Shown here piece after piece: positions 54,378 through 62,955 of a stretch of DNA of 64,000 nt. The first letter of the stretch is position 1. Each line of letters opens with the position of its first letter. Source of the DNA: Sphingomonas sp. IW22 (GTDB lineage Bacteria; Pseudomonadota; Alphaproteobacteria; Sphingomonadales; Sphingomonadaceae); contig NZ_JBGGWB010000002.1 in assembly GCF_041321155.1 (NCBI RefSeq), positions 248,001 to 312,000 of the forward strand. Reading direction: 5' to 3'. The position numbers and the translations under genes are program-made. The notes beneath the pieces were generated by a model. It ran no database searches and was not told the DNA's origin. It saw only the letters and a list, made by a program, of their open reading frames with translations.

Positions 54378-55936
54378 GCACCGCCGACGCCACGGCGGAC
54401 GTCCCGCGACAGGTGCCCGAACGCGCCGACGCCGCCGCATGGCTGGCGGTCGCGGCGGGTAGCCTGGGCGCGATGATGGCGACGCTCGACATCTCGATCG
54501 TCAATTCCGCGCTGCCCACCATTCAGGGCGAAATTGGCGCCAGCGGGACCGAAGGCACATGGGTTGCCACCAGCTATCTGGTGGCCGAGATCATCATCAT
54601 CCCGATGGCCGCGTGGCTTTCGCGGGTTTTCGGTCTGCGTAACTTCCTGATCGTATCCGCGACCCTGTTTACCCTGTTCTCCATGGTTTGCGGCATTGCC
54701 AACGACCTGACGACGATGATCATCGGTCGTGCGGGGCAGGGGATCACCGGCGGCGCGCTGATTCCGACGGCGATGACGATCATCGCGACCCGGTTGCCAA
54801 GGTCGCAGCAGCCGATCGGCAATGCGCTGTTCGGCGTGACCGTGATTCTGGGGCCGGTGCTCGGACCGCTGGTTGGCGGCTGGCTGACCGAAAATCTCAG
54901 CTGGCATTACGCCTTCTTCCTCAACCTGCCGGTCGGTATCGTGCTGTTGACGCTGCTGATCGTCGGCCTGCCGCACCAGAAGCCACATCTTGAGGAACTG
55001 GCCAAGGCCGACTGGCTGGGCATTATCGGCCTTGCACTCGGCCTGGGTTGCCTGACCGTCGTGCTGGAAGAAGGCCAGCGCGAGCAGTGGTTCGAAAGTC
55101 GCGAGATCGTCGAGCTGTCGATCCTGTCGGTGATCGGTTTCATCTGCCTGTTCGCGGGTCAGTTCGTCGCCAAGCGACCGGTCATCAAGCTCAAGCTGTT
55201 GCTGGACCGGCAATTCGGCGCGGTGGCAGTGATGGGCGTCGTGCTGGGTATGATGTTGTACGGTACCGCTTATGTGATTCCGCAGTTTCTGGCGTCGATC
55301 GCCGATTACAACGCGTTGCAGGCGGGGCAGATCGTCCTGATTTCCGGCTTGCCCAGCCTGATGCTGATGCCGTTCACGCCGATCCTGATCCGCAAGCTGG
55401 ACATCCGCATCGCGGTGGGCGCGGGGTTGTGCATCATGGCGTATAGCTGCTGGATCGATACCACGCTGACGGCGGACGCCGTCGGCCATGAGTTCGTCGA
55501 ATCGCAGCTGTTGCGTGGTGTCGGTACGATCCTCGGCTTCCTGTTCCTCAATCAGGCGGCGATCGCGTCGGTTCCGCCTGAAGATGCCGGGGATGCCGCC
55601 GGGCTGTTCAACGCGGTGCGCAATCTTGGCGGGTCGCTGTCGCTGGCCGGGATCGCGACGGTTCAGGATCAGCGCATGTGGTTCCACAGCCGCCGGATCG
55701 AGGAATCGCTGTCCGCCAATTCGGAAGCGGTTCAGGGCTATCTTGCCGGCATGGCTCAGACATTGGGGACCGCCGAAGCCGCGATCCGTACGCTTGGCAA
55801 CACCATCCAGCGGGAAGCGCTGGTGATGACTTACAACGATATCTTCGTGGTGCTGTCGGTGGTGATCATCGCTTCACTTCCACTCGTCCTGTTCCTGCGT
55901 CCGCTGCCCCAGGGGCAGATGGCCGCGATGCATTGA
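54374..55936 (+). CDS. EmrB-type MFS drug efflux pump (DHA2, 14 TM)
   Basis: A 520-residue inner-membrane drug:H+ antiporter starting with GTG at 54374. The first transmembrane motif ATLDISIVNSALPTIQGEIGAS with TWVATSYLVAEI is DHA2-type; GRAGQGITGGALIPTAM and PLVGGWLTENLSWHYAFFLN follow. It works with the upstream adaptor and the downstream outer-membrane protein. Operon order adaptor-pump-channel, controlled by the divergent MarR gene. Confidence 0.95.
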   Translation: MSTADATADVPRQVPERADAAAWLAVAAGSLGAMMATLDISIVNSALPTIQGEIGASGTEGTWVATSYLVAEIIIIPMAAWLSRVFGLRNFLIVSATLFTLFSMVCGIANDLTTMIIGRAGQGITGGALIPTAMTIIATRLPRSQQPIGNALFGVTVILGPVLGPLVGGWLTENLSWHYAFFLNLPVGIVLLTLLIVGLPHQKPHLEELAKADWLGIIGLALGLGCLTVVLEEGQREQWFESREIVELSILSVIGFICLFAGQFVAKRPVIKLKLLLDRQFGAVAVMGVVLGMMLYGTAYVIPQFLASIADYNALQAGQIVLISGLPSLMLMPFTPILIRKLDIRIAVGAGLCIMAYSCWIDTTLTADAVGHEFVESQLLRGVGTILGFLFLNQAAIASVPPEDAGDAAGLFNAVRNLGGSLSLAGIATVQDQRMWFHSRRIEESLSANSEAVQGYLAGMAQTLGTAEAAIRTLGNTIQREALVMTYNDIFVVLSVVIIASLPLVLFLRPLPQGQMAAMH

Positions 55937-55944
55937 GGCCCCTC

Positions 55945-57363
55945 ATGCGTAAGATCCTGCCGCTTCTGTCCTTGTCGGCGCTCGCCGCCTGCACCGTTGG
56001 TCCCAATTATGACGGGCCCAAAAGCGCGGGTGCCGTCGCCGCGCCGTCTGGTTTCGTGCGGGCGGGCGATACCTCTGTCGCCGCGCCCGAAGTGGCCGAT
56101 TGGTGGACGACGCTGAACGACCCCATCCTCGACGGACTGGTCGCGCGCGCGCTGGCTGAAAACCCCAGCGTCGACGTGGCCGAAGCGCGGTTGAAGCAGG
56201 CGCGCTCCTCGCTTCGCCTGGACCGTGCCAATGGCTTGCCCAACGGCAATCTTCAGGGCACCTATGTGCGCGCCGAACTGCCCGAAGGCGGATTGACCGG
56301 CGGCGGGGAAGGCGATTCCGGGGGCACCAGCGCCGTTGATTTCTACAATGTCGGCTTTGACGCCAGCTGGGAAGTCGACCTGTTCGGTGGCCAGCGCCGT
56401 CGGGTCGAAGCGGCGCGCGCAGGCGTGGCGGCGGCAGAGGCGCAGGTCGCAGACGCGCAGGTCAGCCTGACGGCGGAAGTCGCCAGCGCCTATGTCAACC
56501 TGCGCGACCGGCAGCGGCGGCTGGAACTGGGCCGCCAGACGGCGGAGACGCGGCGCCGGATGCTGGCGCTGACCGAACAGCGTTTCCGCGCGGGCACCGC
56601 CAGCCAGCTGGATGTCGAGCGTTTGCGCGGGCTGGTCGTCGAAAGCGACGCCGCCATCGTGCCGATCGATGCGGAGCGCGATGCCTATCTTAACGCGCTG
56701 GCGGTGCTGGTGGGCGAGGCGCCGGGGACGCTGGACAACGAACTGGCCGCATTGCGCCCGGTGCCGCTGCCCCCGGCCGAAGTAAAGGTGGGCGACCCCG
56801 CGCAATTGTTGCAGCGCCGGCCCGATGTCCGCGCCGCCGAACGCCTGCTGGCGCAGCGCACGGCGCAGATCGGCGTGGCCAAGGCCGCCAACCTGCCGCA
56901 CATCAGCTTTCTGGGCCTGATCGGGATCGGTGGCACCGACCCCGGCGACTTGTTCGATCTGGACAAGCTGGTCGGGCTGGCGGTGCCGCGGCTGGCGTGG
57001 AATGCGCTCGATTTCGGCCGGGGCGGCGCGCGCGTCGGCCAGGCCGAAGGCGCGCGGGACGAAGCGGCGGCGCAATATCGCGGCGCCGTGCTGACCGCCC
57101 TTCGCGATGCCGAAGACGCACTGTCGCGCTTTGCGGCGCGTCGCAGCGCGGTGGCAAACGCGGCCCGCGCCACAGCGACCGCCGATCGCGCGGCCACCTT
57201 GATGCAGCAGCGTTACCGGTCTGGCGTCGCGACGCTGATCGACACGCTGGACGCTGAACGGCAGCGCACTGCCGCCGAACAGGGGCTGGTCGAAGCGACA
57301 GCGGCGATGACCGCCGATTATGTGGCGTTGCAAAAGGCGCTGGGGCTGGGCTGGCGCGCCTGA
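55945..57363 (+). CDS. Outer membrane efflux lipoprotein (OprM/NodT type)
   Basis: A 472-residue TolC-like channel with a lipoprotein signal (LSLSALAACTVGPNY, cysteine 16). It has the typical two repeats: WWTTLNDPILDGLVARALAENPSVDVAEARL and RPDVRAAERLLAQRTAQIGVAKAANLP. It completes the tripartite efflux system. Start 55945 lies eight bases after the emrB stop. The stop is four bases from the stop of convergent ruvC. Confidence 0.94.
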   Translation: MRKILPLLSLSALAACTVGPNYDGPKSAGAVAAPSGFVRAGDTSVAAPEVADWWTTLNDPILDGLVARALAENPSVDVAEARLKQARSSLRLDRANGLPNGNLQGTYVRAELPEGGLTGGGEGDSGGTSAVDFYNVGFDASWEVDLFGGQRRRVEAARAGVAAAEAQVADAQVSLTAEVASAYVNLRDRQRRLELGRQTAETRRRMLALTEQRFRAGTASQLDVERLRGLVVESDAAIVPIDAERDAYLNALAVLVGEAPGTLDNELAALRPVPLPPAEVKVGDPAQLLQRRPDVRAAERLLAQRTAQIGVAKAANLPHISFLGLIGIGGTDPGDLFDLDKLVGLAVPRLAWNALDFGRGGARVGQAEGARDEAAAQYRGAVLTALRDAEDALSRFAARRSAVANAARATATADRAATLMQQRYRSGVATLIDTLDAERQRTAAEQGLVEATAAMTADYVALQKALGLGWRA

Positions 57364-57367
57364 GCGC

Positions 57368-57862
57368 CTAGCGCAGGGAAATGCCCCGGCGCGCGCTGGC
57401 AAGGTGGTGAGCGTGACAGATCGCGACCGCCAGCGCGTCCGCCGCGTCGGGCCCCGCAATGGTGATGCCGGGCATCAGCCGCGCGACCATGGCGTGAATC
57501 TGCGCCTTTTCCGCGCGGCCAGTGCCGACGACCGATTGCTTGACCAGCGTGGGCGCATATTCGCCCACCTCCAGCCCCGCGCGCGCGGCCGCCGCCAGCA
57601 GCACGCCGCGCGCCTGCGCCAGCTTTAGCGTCGAGCGGGCGTTCGAATTGACGAACACCTCTTCGCACGCCGCCGCGACCGGCGCGTGGTCGACGATCAG
57701 TGCGGCGACCATCATGTCGAGATGGGCGAGGCGGCGGGCCAGCGGCGCGGCCGTATCGGTCCGCAGCCGCCCGTTGCCGCGATGGATCAGCCGGTTGCCC
57801 TGCTGCTCGACCAGACCCCAGCCGGTGGTGCCCAGGCCGGGGTCGAGGCCGAGGATCAGCAT
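57368..57862 (-). CDS. ruvC: Crossover junction endodeoxyribonuclease RuvC
   Basis: A 164-residue Holliday-junction resolvase. Acidic active-site residues are visible in [14 protein letters not shown] (D7), [14 protein letters not shown] (E67/E68) and [17 protein letters not shown]. Family length. It follows yebC by about 13 bases, and yebC-ruvC is a frequent pairing; ruvA and ruvB are not seen in the window. Confidence 0.96.
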   Translation of the reverse strand: MLILGLDPGLGTTGWGLVEQQGNRLIHRGNGRLRTDTAAPLARRLAHLDMMVAALIVDHAPVAAACEEVFVNSNARSTLKLAQARGVLLAAAARAGLEVGEYAPTLVKQSVVGTGRAEKAQIHAMVARLMPGITIAGPDAADALAVAICHAHHLASARRGISLR

Positions 57863-57875
57863 CGCACGGCTTGGG

Positions 57876-58622
57876 TCACTGACCCAGCTTCTCCATGATC
57901 TCGTCCGAGACTTCGTAATTGCCCCAGACGGTCTGGACGTCGTCGTCGTCGTCCAGCACGTCGATCAGCTTGAACAGCGTGGCTGCGTCTTCTTCGCTGA
58001 CCGCGACCATCGTTTGCGGCCGCCAGGCGAGCTTGGCGCCTTCCGGTTCACCCAGCACGGGGGTGATGGCGGTTGCGACTTCGTGCAGCGCGTCCTGCGC
58101 GGTCCAGATTTCGTGACCGTCCTCGCTGGAGGAAACGTCCTCGGCCCCCGCTTCCAGCGCGGCCTCGAACACCTTTTCGGCGTCGCCCGCGCTTGCCGGA
58201 TAGCTGATCAGGCCCATACGGTCGAAACCGTGGCTGACCGAACCCGACGCGCCGAGATTGCCGCCATTCTTGCTGACCGCCGTGCGGACATTGGTGGCGG
58301 TGCGGTTACGATTGTCGCTCAGCGCTTCGATAATCAGGCTGACACCGCCGGGGCCGAAGCCCTCATAGCGGATTTCTTCGTAATTATCCGTGTCGCCGCC
58401 CGCTGCCTTGTCGATCGCGCGCTGGATATTGTCCTTGGGCATCGACTGCGCCTTGGCCGCGTTGACGGCGGCGCGCAGGCGCGGGTTCATGTCGGGATCG
58501 GGGGTGCCCATCTTGGCCGCGACGGTGATTTCGCGGCTGAGCTTGGAAAAGAGCGACGAGCGCTTCTTATCCTGCGCACCCTTGCGGTGCATGATGTTCT
58601 TGAATTTGCTGTGACCTGCCAT
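57876..58622 (-). CDS. yebC: YebC/PmpR-type regulatory protein
   Basis: A 248-residue protein of the YebC/TACO1 family, implicated in transcription regulation or in translation of proline runs. The N-terminal [18 protein letters not shown] and [14 protein letters not shown] and [23 protein letters not shown] are diagnostic. Given the 24-proline protein at 13556, a translation role is worth noting. GGAAGG is upstream. Coupled to ruvC. Confidence 0.96.
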   Translation of the reverse strand: MAGHSKFKNIMHRKGAQDKKRSSLFSKLSREITVAAKMGTPDPDMNPRLRAAVNAAKAQSMPKDNIQRAIDKAAGGDTDNYEEIRYEGFGPGGVSLIIEALSDNRNRTATNVRTAVSKNGGNLGASGSVSHGFDRMGLISYPASAGDAEKVFEAALEAGAEDVSSSEDGHEIWTAQDALHEVATAITPVLGEPEGAKLAWRPQTMVAVSEEDAATLFKLIDVLDDDDDVQTVWGNYEVSDEIMEKLGQ

Positions 58623-58744
58623 TGCCGTGCGCGCCTTCCGGGTGCGTTGATCCTGTAGGGCGCCGGCCGATAGGGGCCACGGCGCCGATAGGGCGAGCGC
58701 TCTAGCCGCACCCGCCCCCTCGGCTCAAGGGGCTGGCGTGCGGC

Positions 58745-58984
58745 TCAGACGAGGCCCAGTGCCTGCTTATAGGTTTCGAGCAGCATTTCCGCTTCGTCGC
58801 GGTGATGCTTTTCCATCCTGCGCAGGCGGATGATCGACTTCATCGTCTTGACGTCGAAGCCCGTTGATTTGGCTTCGGCGTACACATCCTTGATGTCGTC
58901 CGAAATGCCCTTCTTTTCCTCTTCGAGCCGCTCGATCCGCTCGATCAGGAGGCGCAGCTGCTCGGCGGAGATGTTGTCGCTCAT
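58745..58984 (-). CDS. gapR: GapR-like nucleoid-associated protein (DUF2312)
   Basis: A 79-residue protein of the DUF2312 family. The helical motif [20 protein letters not shown], then [24 protein letters not shown], matches Caulobacter GapR, a tetrameric clamp that binds overtwisted DNA ahead of replication and transcription. Start ATG 58984; a longer reading upstream is unlikely. Lies upstream of yebC on the same strand, separated by 122 bases holding nothing recognised. Confidence 0.9.
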   Translation of the reverse strand: MSDNISAEQLRLLIERIERLEEEKKGISDDIKDVYAEAKSTGFDVKTMKSIIRLRRMEKHHRDEAEMLLETYKQALGLV

Positions 58985-59092
58985 GTCTTCCTTCGTGGTG
59001 CTGGATGATGAATCAGGGACGGGCGAATAGCGCATCGCGCCATTCGCGCAACCGGGGTGCGGCGGGACGCGCCCATCCCGCCGCCCGCGCGG

Positions 59093-60445
59093 TCAGTTCG
59101 CTGTCGTCGCCTGATGCTCCCCGCCCAGCTTGTGGACGACCCCGCGCCGCATGACGAAGGGCACGGTTTGCAGTCGCGTCACGTCCGCCACCGGATCGCC
59201 CGCGACCGCAATGATGTCGGCGTCCTTGCCCACTTCGATCGAGCCGATGCTGTCGGCGCGGCCCAAAAGCGTCGCGGCGTCGATCGTCGCCACGCGGATC
59301 GCGCGGGCGGGGTCCATGCCGGCATCGGTCATATATTTGAACTCGAGCGCGTTCGTGCCGTGCGGGCCGACACCCGAATCGGTGCCGAAGGCGATTTTCA
59401 TGCCGCTGCCGAACGCCCTGCGGTGGCTGGCCTTGACCACGGTTGCGACCTGTTCGGCCTTGGCGACGCTGGCGGGCGGGCGTTCCCCGGCGCGGCCCTG
59501 GCGGATCACGCTTTCAAAGGCGTGCATGGTCGGCACCAGATAGGCGCCCTTTTGCTTGAACAGGGCGATCGTCTCATCGTCGATATAGCTGCCATGTTCG
59601 ATCGAATCGACGCCGGCGCGAAGCGCGGTGTCGATCCCCGACTTGCCATGCGCGTGTGCCGTCGCCTTGCGGCCAAAGGCATGGGCGGTGTCGATGATTG
59701 CCTTCATTTCGTCATAGGTCATCTGCGCCTCAAGCCCGCCCGCGATGTTCGAGCCCACGCCGCCCGATGCCGCGAACTTGATCACCTCAGCGCCGGTGAA
59801 GATCTGTTCGCGCGTGGCGCGACGGCAATCGTCGGGCCCGTTGCACAATTCGGGCGACTGTTCGCGCTCGACATGCGCCAGTTCGCGGCGCAGGCCGTTG
59901 GCGTCGCCATGCCCAGCCGTGACCGAAATCATGTGCCCCGCATTGACGATGGTCGGCCCGGCGACCTCACCGCGATTGATCGCATCGCGCAGCGCGCGGA
60001 TGCCGCGCGGTTCCCCGCCCAGATCGCGCACCGTGGTGAAGCCTGCGTCCAGCGTCTTGCGCGCTGCCGCCATCGCGCCGACGAACTGATCCTCCAGATC
60101 CAGCCCCGGCCCGTCGATCCGCGCCTGAAGCGGATAGCCCGACGAATAAAAATGGACATGCATGTCGATGAAGCCAGGCAGGACATATTGGTCCTTCAGG
60201 TCGATCAGACGTGCGCCGCCCTCTGGCGCGGCAAAGCCGTCGCGGATTTCGGCGATCTTTCCGTCGCGCACAATGATCGTGGAATTGCCGCGCGCGCGCT
60301 CACCCGGGCGCGCCAGCAGCGAGCCGGCATGGATATAGCTGACCTGCGCCGCCGGCTTCGCGGCGGGCGCGGGCGGCTGCTGCTGCGCCGACGCCGGTGT
60401 GGCGAGCGCAAGCGTGGCGGTGGCGGCGAAAAACGCGAAACGCAT
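59093..60445 (-). CDS. Exported metal-dependent amidohydrolase (imidazolonepropionase/prolidase-like)
   Basis: A 450-residue TIM-barrel hydrolase. A signal peptide (MRFAFFAATATLALATPASA) precedes it. Metal ligands are seen in VLPGFIDMHVHF (HxH), AEVIKFAASGG (carboxylated lysine), KATAHAHGKSG and DSIEHGSYID histidines, and FGTDSGVGPHG (aspartate). Related exported enzymes hydrolyse dipeptides such as Xaa-Pro or cyclic imides; the substrate is not known here. GGGGGA precedes ATG 60445. Confidence 0.92.
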   Translation of the reverse strand: MRFAFFAATATLALATPASAQQQPPAPAAKPAAQVSYIHAGSLLARPGERARGNSTIIVRDGKIAEIRDGFAAPEGGARLIDLKDQYVLPGFIDMHVHFYSSGYPLQARIDGPGLDLEDQFVGAMAAARKTLDAGFTTVRDLGGEPRGIRALRDAINRGEVAGPTIVNAGHMISVTAGHGDANGLRRELAHVEREQSPELCNGPDDCRRATREQIFTGAEVIKFAASGGVGSNIAGGLEAQMTYDEMKAIIDTAHAFGRKATAHAHGKSGIDTALRAGVDSIEHGSYIDDETIALFKQKGAYLVPTMHAFESVIRQGRAGERPPASVAKAEQVATVVKASHRRAFGSGMKIAFGTDSGVGPHGTNALEFKYMTDAGMDPARAIRVATIDAATLLGRADSIGSIEVGKDADIIAVAGDPVADVTRLQTVPFVMRRGVVHKLGGEHQATTAN

Positions 60446-60533
60446 CGAAATCCCCCTGTTCATCCCTGTTGATAGCACCAGACACGACTAGCGCCCGCTT
60501 GCCAAGCGTGGCTGCGCGCGCGATGGAGGCGCG

Positions 60534-60758
60534 ATGCTGGAAATGCGGCCCGACTGCGAACGCTGCGGCACCGACCTGCCGCCCCAGGCGCATGGCGCGT
60601 TCATCTGTTCGTTCGAATGCACCTTCTGCGCGGAATGTGCCGATGTGCTGGACGAGCATTGTCCGAATTGCGGCGGCGAACTGTCGGACCGCCCGACGCG
60701 CACGGGTGAGCGGCTGAAGCGCAACCCCGCCTCGACCGAGCGGCGGCACCGGCCATGA
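60534..60758 (+). CDS. DUF1272 small cysteine-rich protein
   Basis: A 74-residue protein with eight cysteines: DCERCGTDLP, FICSFECTFCAEC, and EHCPNCGGEL, a double zinc-ribbon pattern. DUF1272 is widespread and uncharacterised. GGAGG precedes its ATG. Overlaps the next gene by four bases, so it is translated with the ThiD-VOC fusion, perhaps by operon convenience. Confidence 0.93.
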   Translation: MLEMRPDCERCGTDLPPQAHGAFICSFECTFCAECADVLDEHCPNCGGELSDRPTRTGERLKRNPASTERRHRP

Positions 60759-61948
60759 CGGCGCGCATCCTGATCATCGCGGGTTCCGATTCGGGCGGCG
60801 GCGCTGGCATTCAGGCCGATATCAAGACGGCGACGATGCTGGGCGCCCACGCCATGACCGCAATCACCGCGATTACGGCGCAGAACACGATGGGCGTTGC
60901 CGCCGTGCATCCGGTGCCGACCGACATGGTCATCGAACAGATCGATTGCGTGATCCGCGACATCGGCGTCGATGCGGTCAAGATCGGCATGATCGGTTCG
61001 GCAAAGACCGCCGTGGCACTGGCAGCGCGGCTGGGTGAGATGCCGGGCCTTCCGGTCGTATTCGACCCGGTGATGGTCGCGACGTCGGGCGCGACGCTGG
61101 CCGATGATGCGACGATCGCCGCCTTTGAACAACTGATGCGGATCGCCACCGTCACCACGCCCAACCTGCCGGAACTGAAGGCATTGTCGGGCATGAGCGT
61201 GCTGGACAAGGCGGCGCAGCGCGAAGCGGCGCAAAGCCTGGTGCAGCGGCGTGGTCGCGCGCTGCTGGTCAAGGGCGGCCATGCCAAGGGGCGGCAGGTG
61301 ACCGACCGCCTGTTCCAGCCCGCCGAGCCGGGCATTGCGCCAGAGGTCGAATGGAGCGACCCGCGAATCGATGTCGATGCGACGCACGGCACCGGATGCA
61401 CGCTGTCGACGGCCATCGCCTGTGAATTGGCCAAGGACTGGTCGCTGCCCGAAGCGGTGGCGCGCGCGCGGCGCTTTGTGCGAATTGCGATGCAGGATGC
61501 CGCGCCGTTGGGGCAGGGGCACGGGCCGATGGCGCAACAGTCGGTGCGGCTGGACCTCAATCAGTCGCGCTGGGCGCCGATGCTCAACCATGTGACCATC
61601 CCCGCGCGCGACCTGTCGGCCAGTGAGCATTTCTATCGCCTGCTTGGCCTGCGCCAGATCGTGCGCGCCGATGAGCGTTATGCCCGTTTCGAAAGCGAGG
61701 GCGGCGCGACATTGAGCATCGAGGCGGAGGAGGAGCTGGCCGCGCCGGTCGTGTTCCTCGAATGCGGGGACTTGGACCTGATGGTCGCCTATCTGAAGGC
61801 CCAGGGCATGACCTTCACCCAATTGCCGCGCGACGAGCAATGGGGCTGGCGAGAGGCGCGGCTGACCGACCCGGCTGGCAACATCGTCTGCCTGTATCAG
61901 GCGGGCGAGATGCGCCGCTTTCCGCCGTGGCGGCTGCGCGATGCCTGA
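60755..61948 (+). CDS. thiD: ThiD phosphomethylpyrimidine kinase fused to a VOC/glyoxalase domain
   Basis: A 397-residue fusion. Residues 1-268 are Thi[20 protein letters not shown] at the N-terminus, then [12 protein letters not shown] and the anion-hole loop [13 protein letters not shown] (residues 208-220), all intact. Residues 277-390 form a VOC domain ([43 protein letters not shown]); H279 and E336 are candidate metal ligands. The join is in frame with no stop. M277 could start a separate VOC protein, but no ribosome binding site precedes it. ThiD phosphorylates hydroxymethylpyrimidine for thiamine; the VOC partner's role is unknown. Confidence 0.9.
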   Translation: MTARILIIAGSDSGGGAGIQADIKTATMLGAHAMTAITAITAQNTMGVAAVHPVPTDMVIEQIDCVIRDIGVDAVKIGMIGSAKTAVALAARLGEMPGLPVVFDPVMVATSGATLADDATIAAFEQLMRIATVTTPNLPELKALSGMSVLDKAAQREAAQSLVQRRGRALLVKGGHAKGRQVTDRLFQPAEPGIAPEVEWSDPRIDVDATHGTGCTLSTAIACELAKDWSLPEAVARARRFVRIAMQDAAPLGQGHGPMAQQSVRLDLNQSRWAPMLNHVTIPARDLSASEHFYRLLGLRQIVRADERYARFESEGGATLSIEAEEELAAPVVFLECGDLDLMVAYLKAQGMTFTQLPRDEQWGWREARLTDPAGNIVCLYQAGEMRRFPPWRLRDA

Positions 61949-62552
61949 TTACAGTTTCGAAGGACGGCACACCGGCCCAGTCGCCGGCGTGGACGAAGCC
62001 GGGCGCGGGCCGCTGGCGGGGCCGGTGGTGGCCGCCGCGGTCATCCTCGACGCCAGCTGCATTCCCGACGGACTGAACGATTCCAAGGCGCTGACCGCCG
62101 CGCGTCGGGCCGAATTATGTGCCGCGCTGCTGAGCTGCGCGCGCGTCGGCGTGGGCGTGGCGAGTGTCGAGGAAATCGACGAGCTGAATATCCTGTGGGC
62201 GACGATGCTGGCCATGACTCGCGCGGTGGAGGCGCTGGATGTGGCGCCTGCGATGGTGCTGGTCGACGGCAATCGCTGCCCCAAATGGGTCTGGCCGAGC
62301 GAAGCCATTGTCGGCGGGGATGCCCGCTGCCTGTCGATCGCCGCCGCCTCTATTGTCGCCAAGCATCGACGCGACACGATGATGCACGAATATGATGCGA
62401 AATGGCCGGGCTATGGCTGGGCATCGAACAAGGGCTATGCCGCGCCGGGGCACCGGGAGGCGCTGAAGCGGCTGGGGCCGTCACCTATTCATCGGCGCAG
62501 CTTCGCGCCGGTGCGTGAGGCGCAGTTGATGCTGGAACTGCCCCCCGCCTGA
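61941..62552 (+). CDS. rnhB: Ribonuclease HII
   Basis: A 203-residue enzyme removing ribonucleotides from DNA. The active-site pattern is [20 protein letters not shown] (D-E pair), [15 protein letters not shown] and [17 protein letters not shown]. It overlaps the thiD-VOC gene by eight bases. Its TGA and the TGA of convergent fliS sit on opposite strands of the palindrome TGACGTCA at 62550-62557. Confidence 0.97.
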   Translation: MPDYSFEGRHTGPVAGVDEAGRGPLAGPVVAAAVILDASCIPDGLNDSKALTAARRAELCAALLSCARVGVGVASVEEIDELNILWATMLAMTRAVEALDVAPAMVLVDGNRCPKWVWPSEAIVGGDARCLSIAAASIVAKHRRDTMMHEYDAKWPGYGWASNKGYAAPGHREALKRLGPSPIHRRSFAPVREAQLMLELPPA

Positions 62553-62554
62553 CG

Positions 62555-62953
62555 TCAGTGCCGAACGCTGGCCCAGGCGTCAGCGATTTCTTTCAACTGT
62601 GCGGCGGCGTTGCGGAACGGGGCGGGGTCGTTGCCGATGCTTGCCTCGACAACATGCGCGCGCAGCCCGCGATACAGCTTGGCCAATGTGTGCGACACAT
62701 CGCCGCCGCGTTCGAAATCCAGGCCATTTTCCAGCGCGAACAGGATCGCCGTTGCGCGCGTGACCCGGTCGCTTTTGATGCGGAAATCCTGATGCTCGAT
62801 CGCCCAGGCGGCACCGGACAGGGCGCGGATCGCCTCACCGTAGAGCAGGTCGACCAGCGCATGGGGATCGGCGCCGCCGGTGCGGCTGGCCAGATCGACC
62901 TGACGATAGGTCGCAGCCGGATCACCGGCCAGAACGGTTGCGTAGCGTGGCAT
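62555..62953 (-). CDS. fliS: Flagellar export chaperone FliS
   Basis: A 132-residue chaperone that binds flagellin and keeps it soluble. Helical pattern TYRQVDLASRTGGADPHALVDLLYGEAIRAL, then GDVSHTLAKLYRGLRAHVVEA, is typical. It starts just after the fliD stop; a GTG at 62977 overlapping fliD is an alternative. It is the downstream gene of fliD on the minus strand. Confidence 0.93.
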   Translation of the reverse strand: MPRYATVLAGDPAATYRQVDLASRTGGADPHALVDLLYGEAIRALSGAAWAIEHQDFRIKSDRVTRATAILFALENGLDFERGGDVSHTLAKLYRGLRAHVVEASIGNDPAPFRNAAAQLKEIADAWASVRH

Positions 62954-62955
62954 CG

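Noticed and set aside
54212..55687. Minus-strand ORF of about 490 codons across emrB
   Set aside because: Antisense shadow of an intact efflux pump gene; composition is His/Arg/Gln-rich and unlike a real protein.
58623..58744. CCCCT/AGGGG hairpin between gapR and yebC as a terminator
   Set aside because: Short imperfect stem with no T tract on the minus strand.
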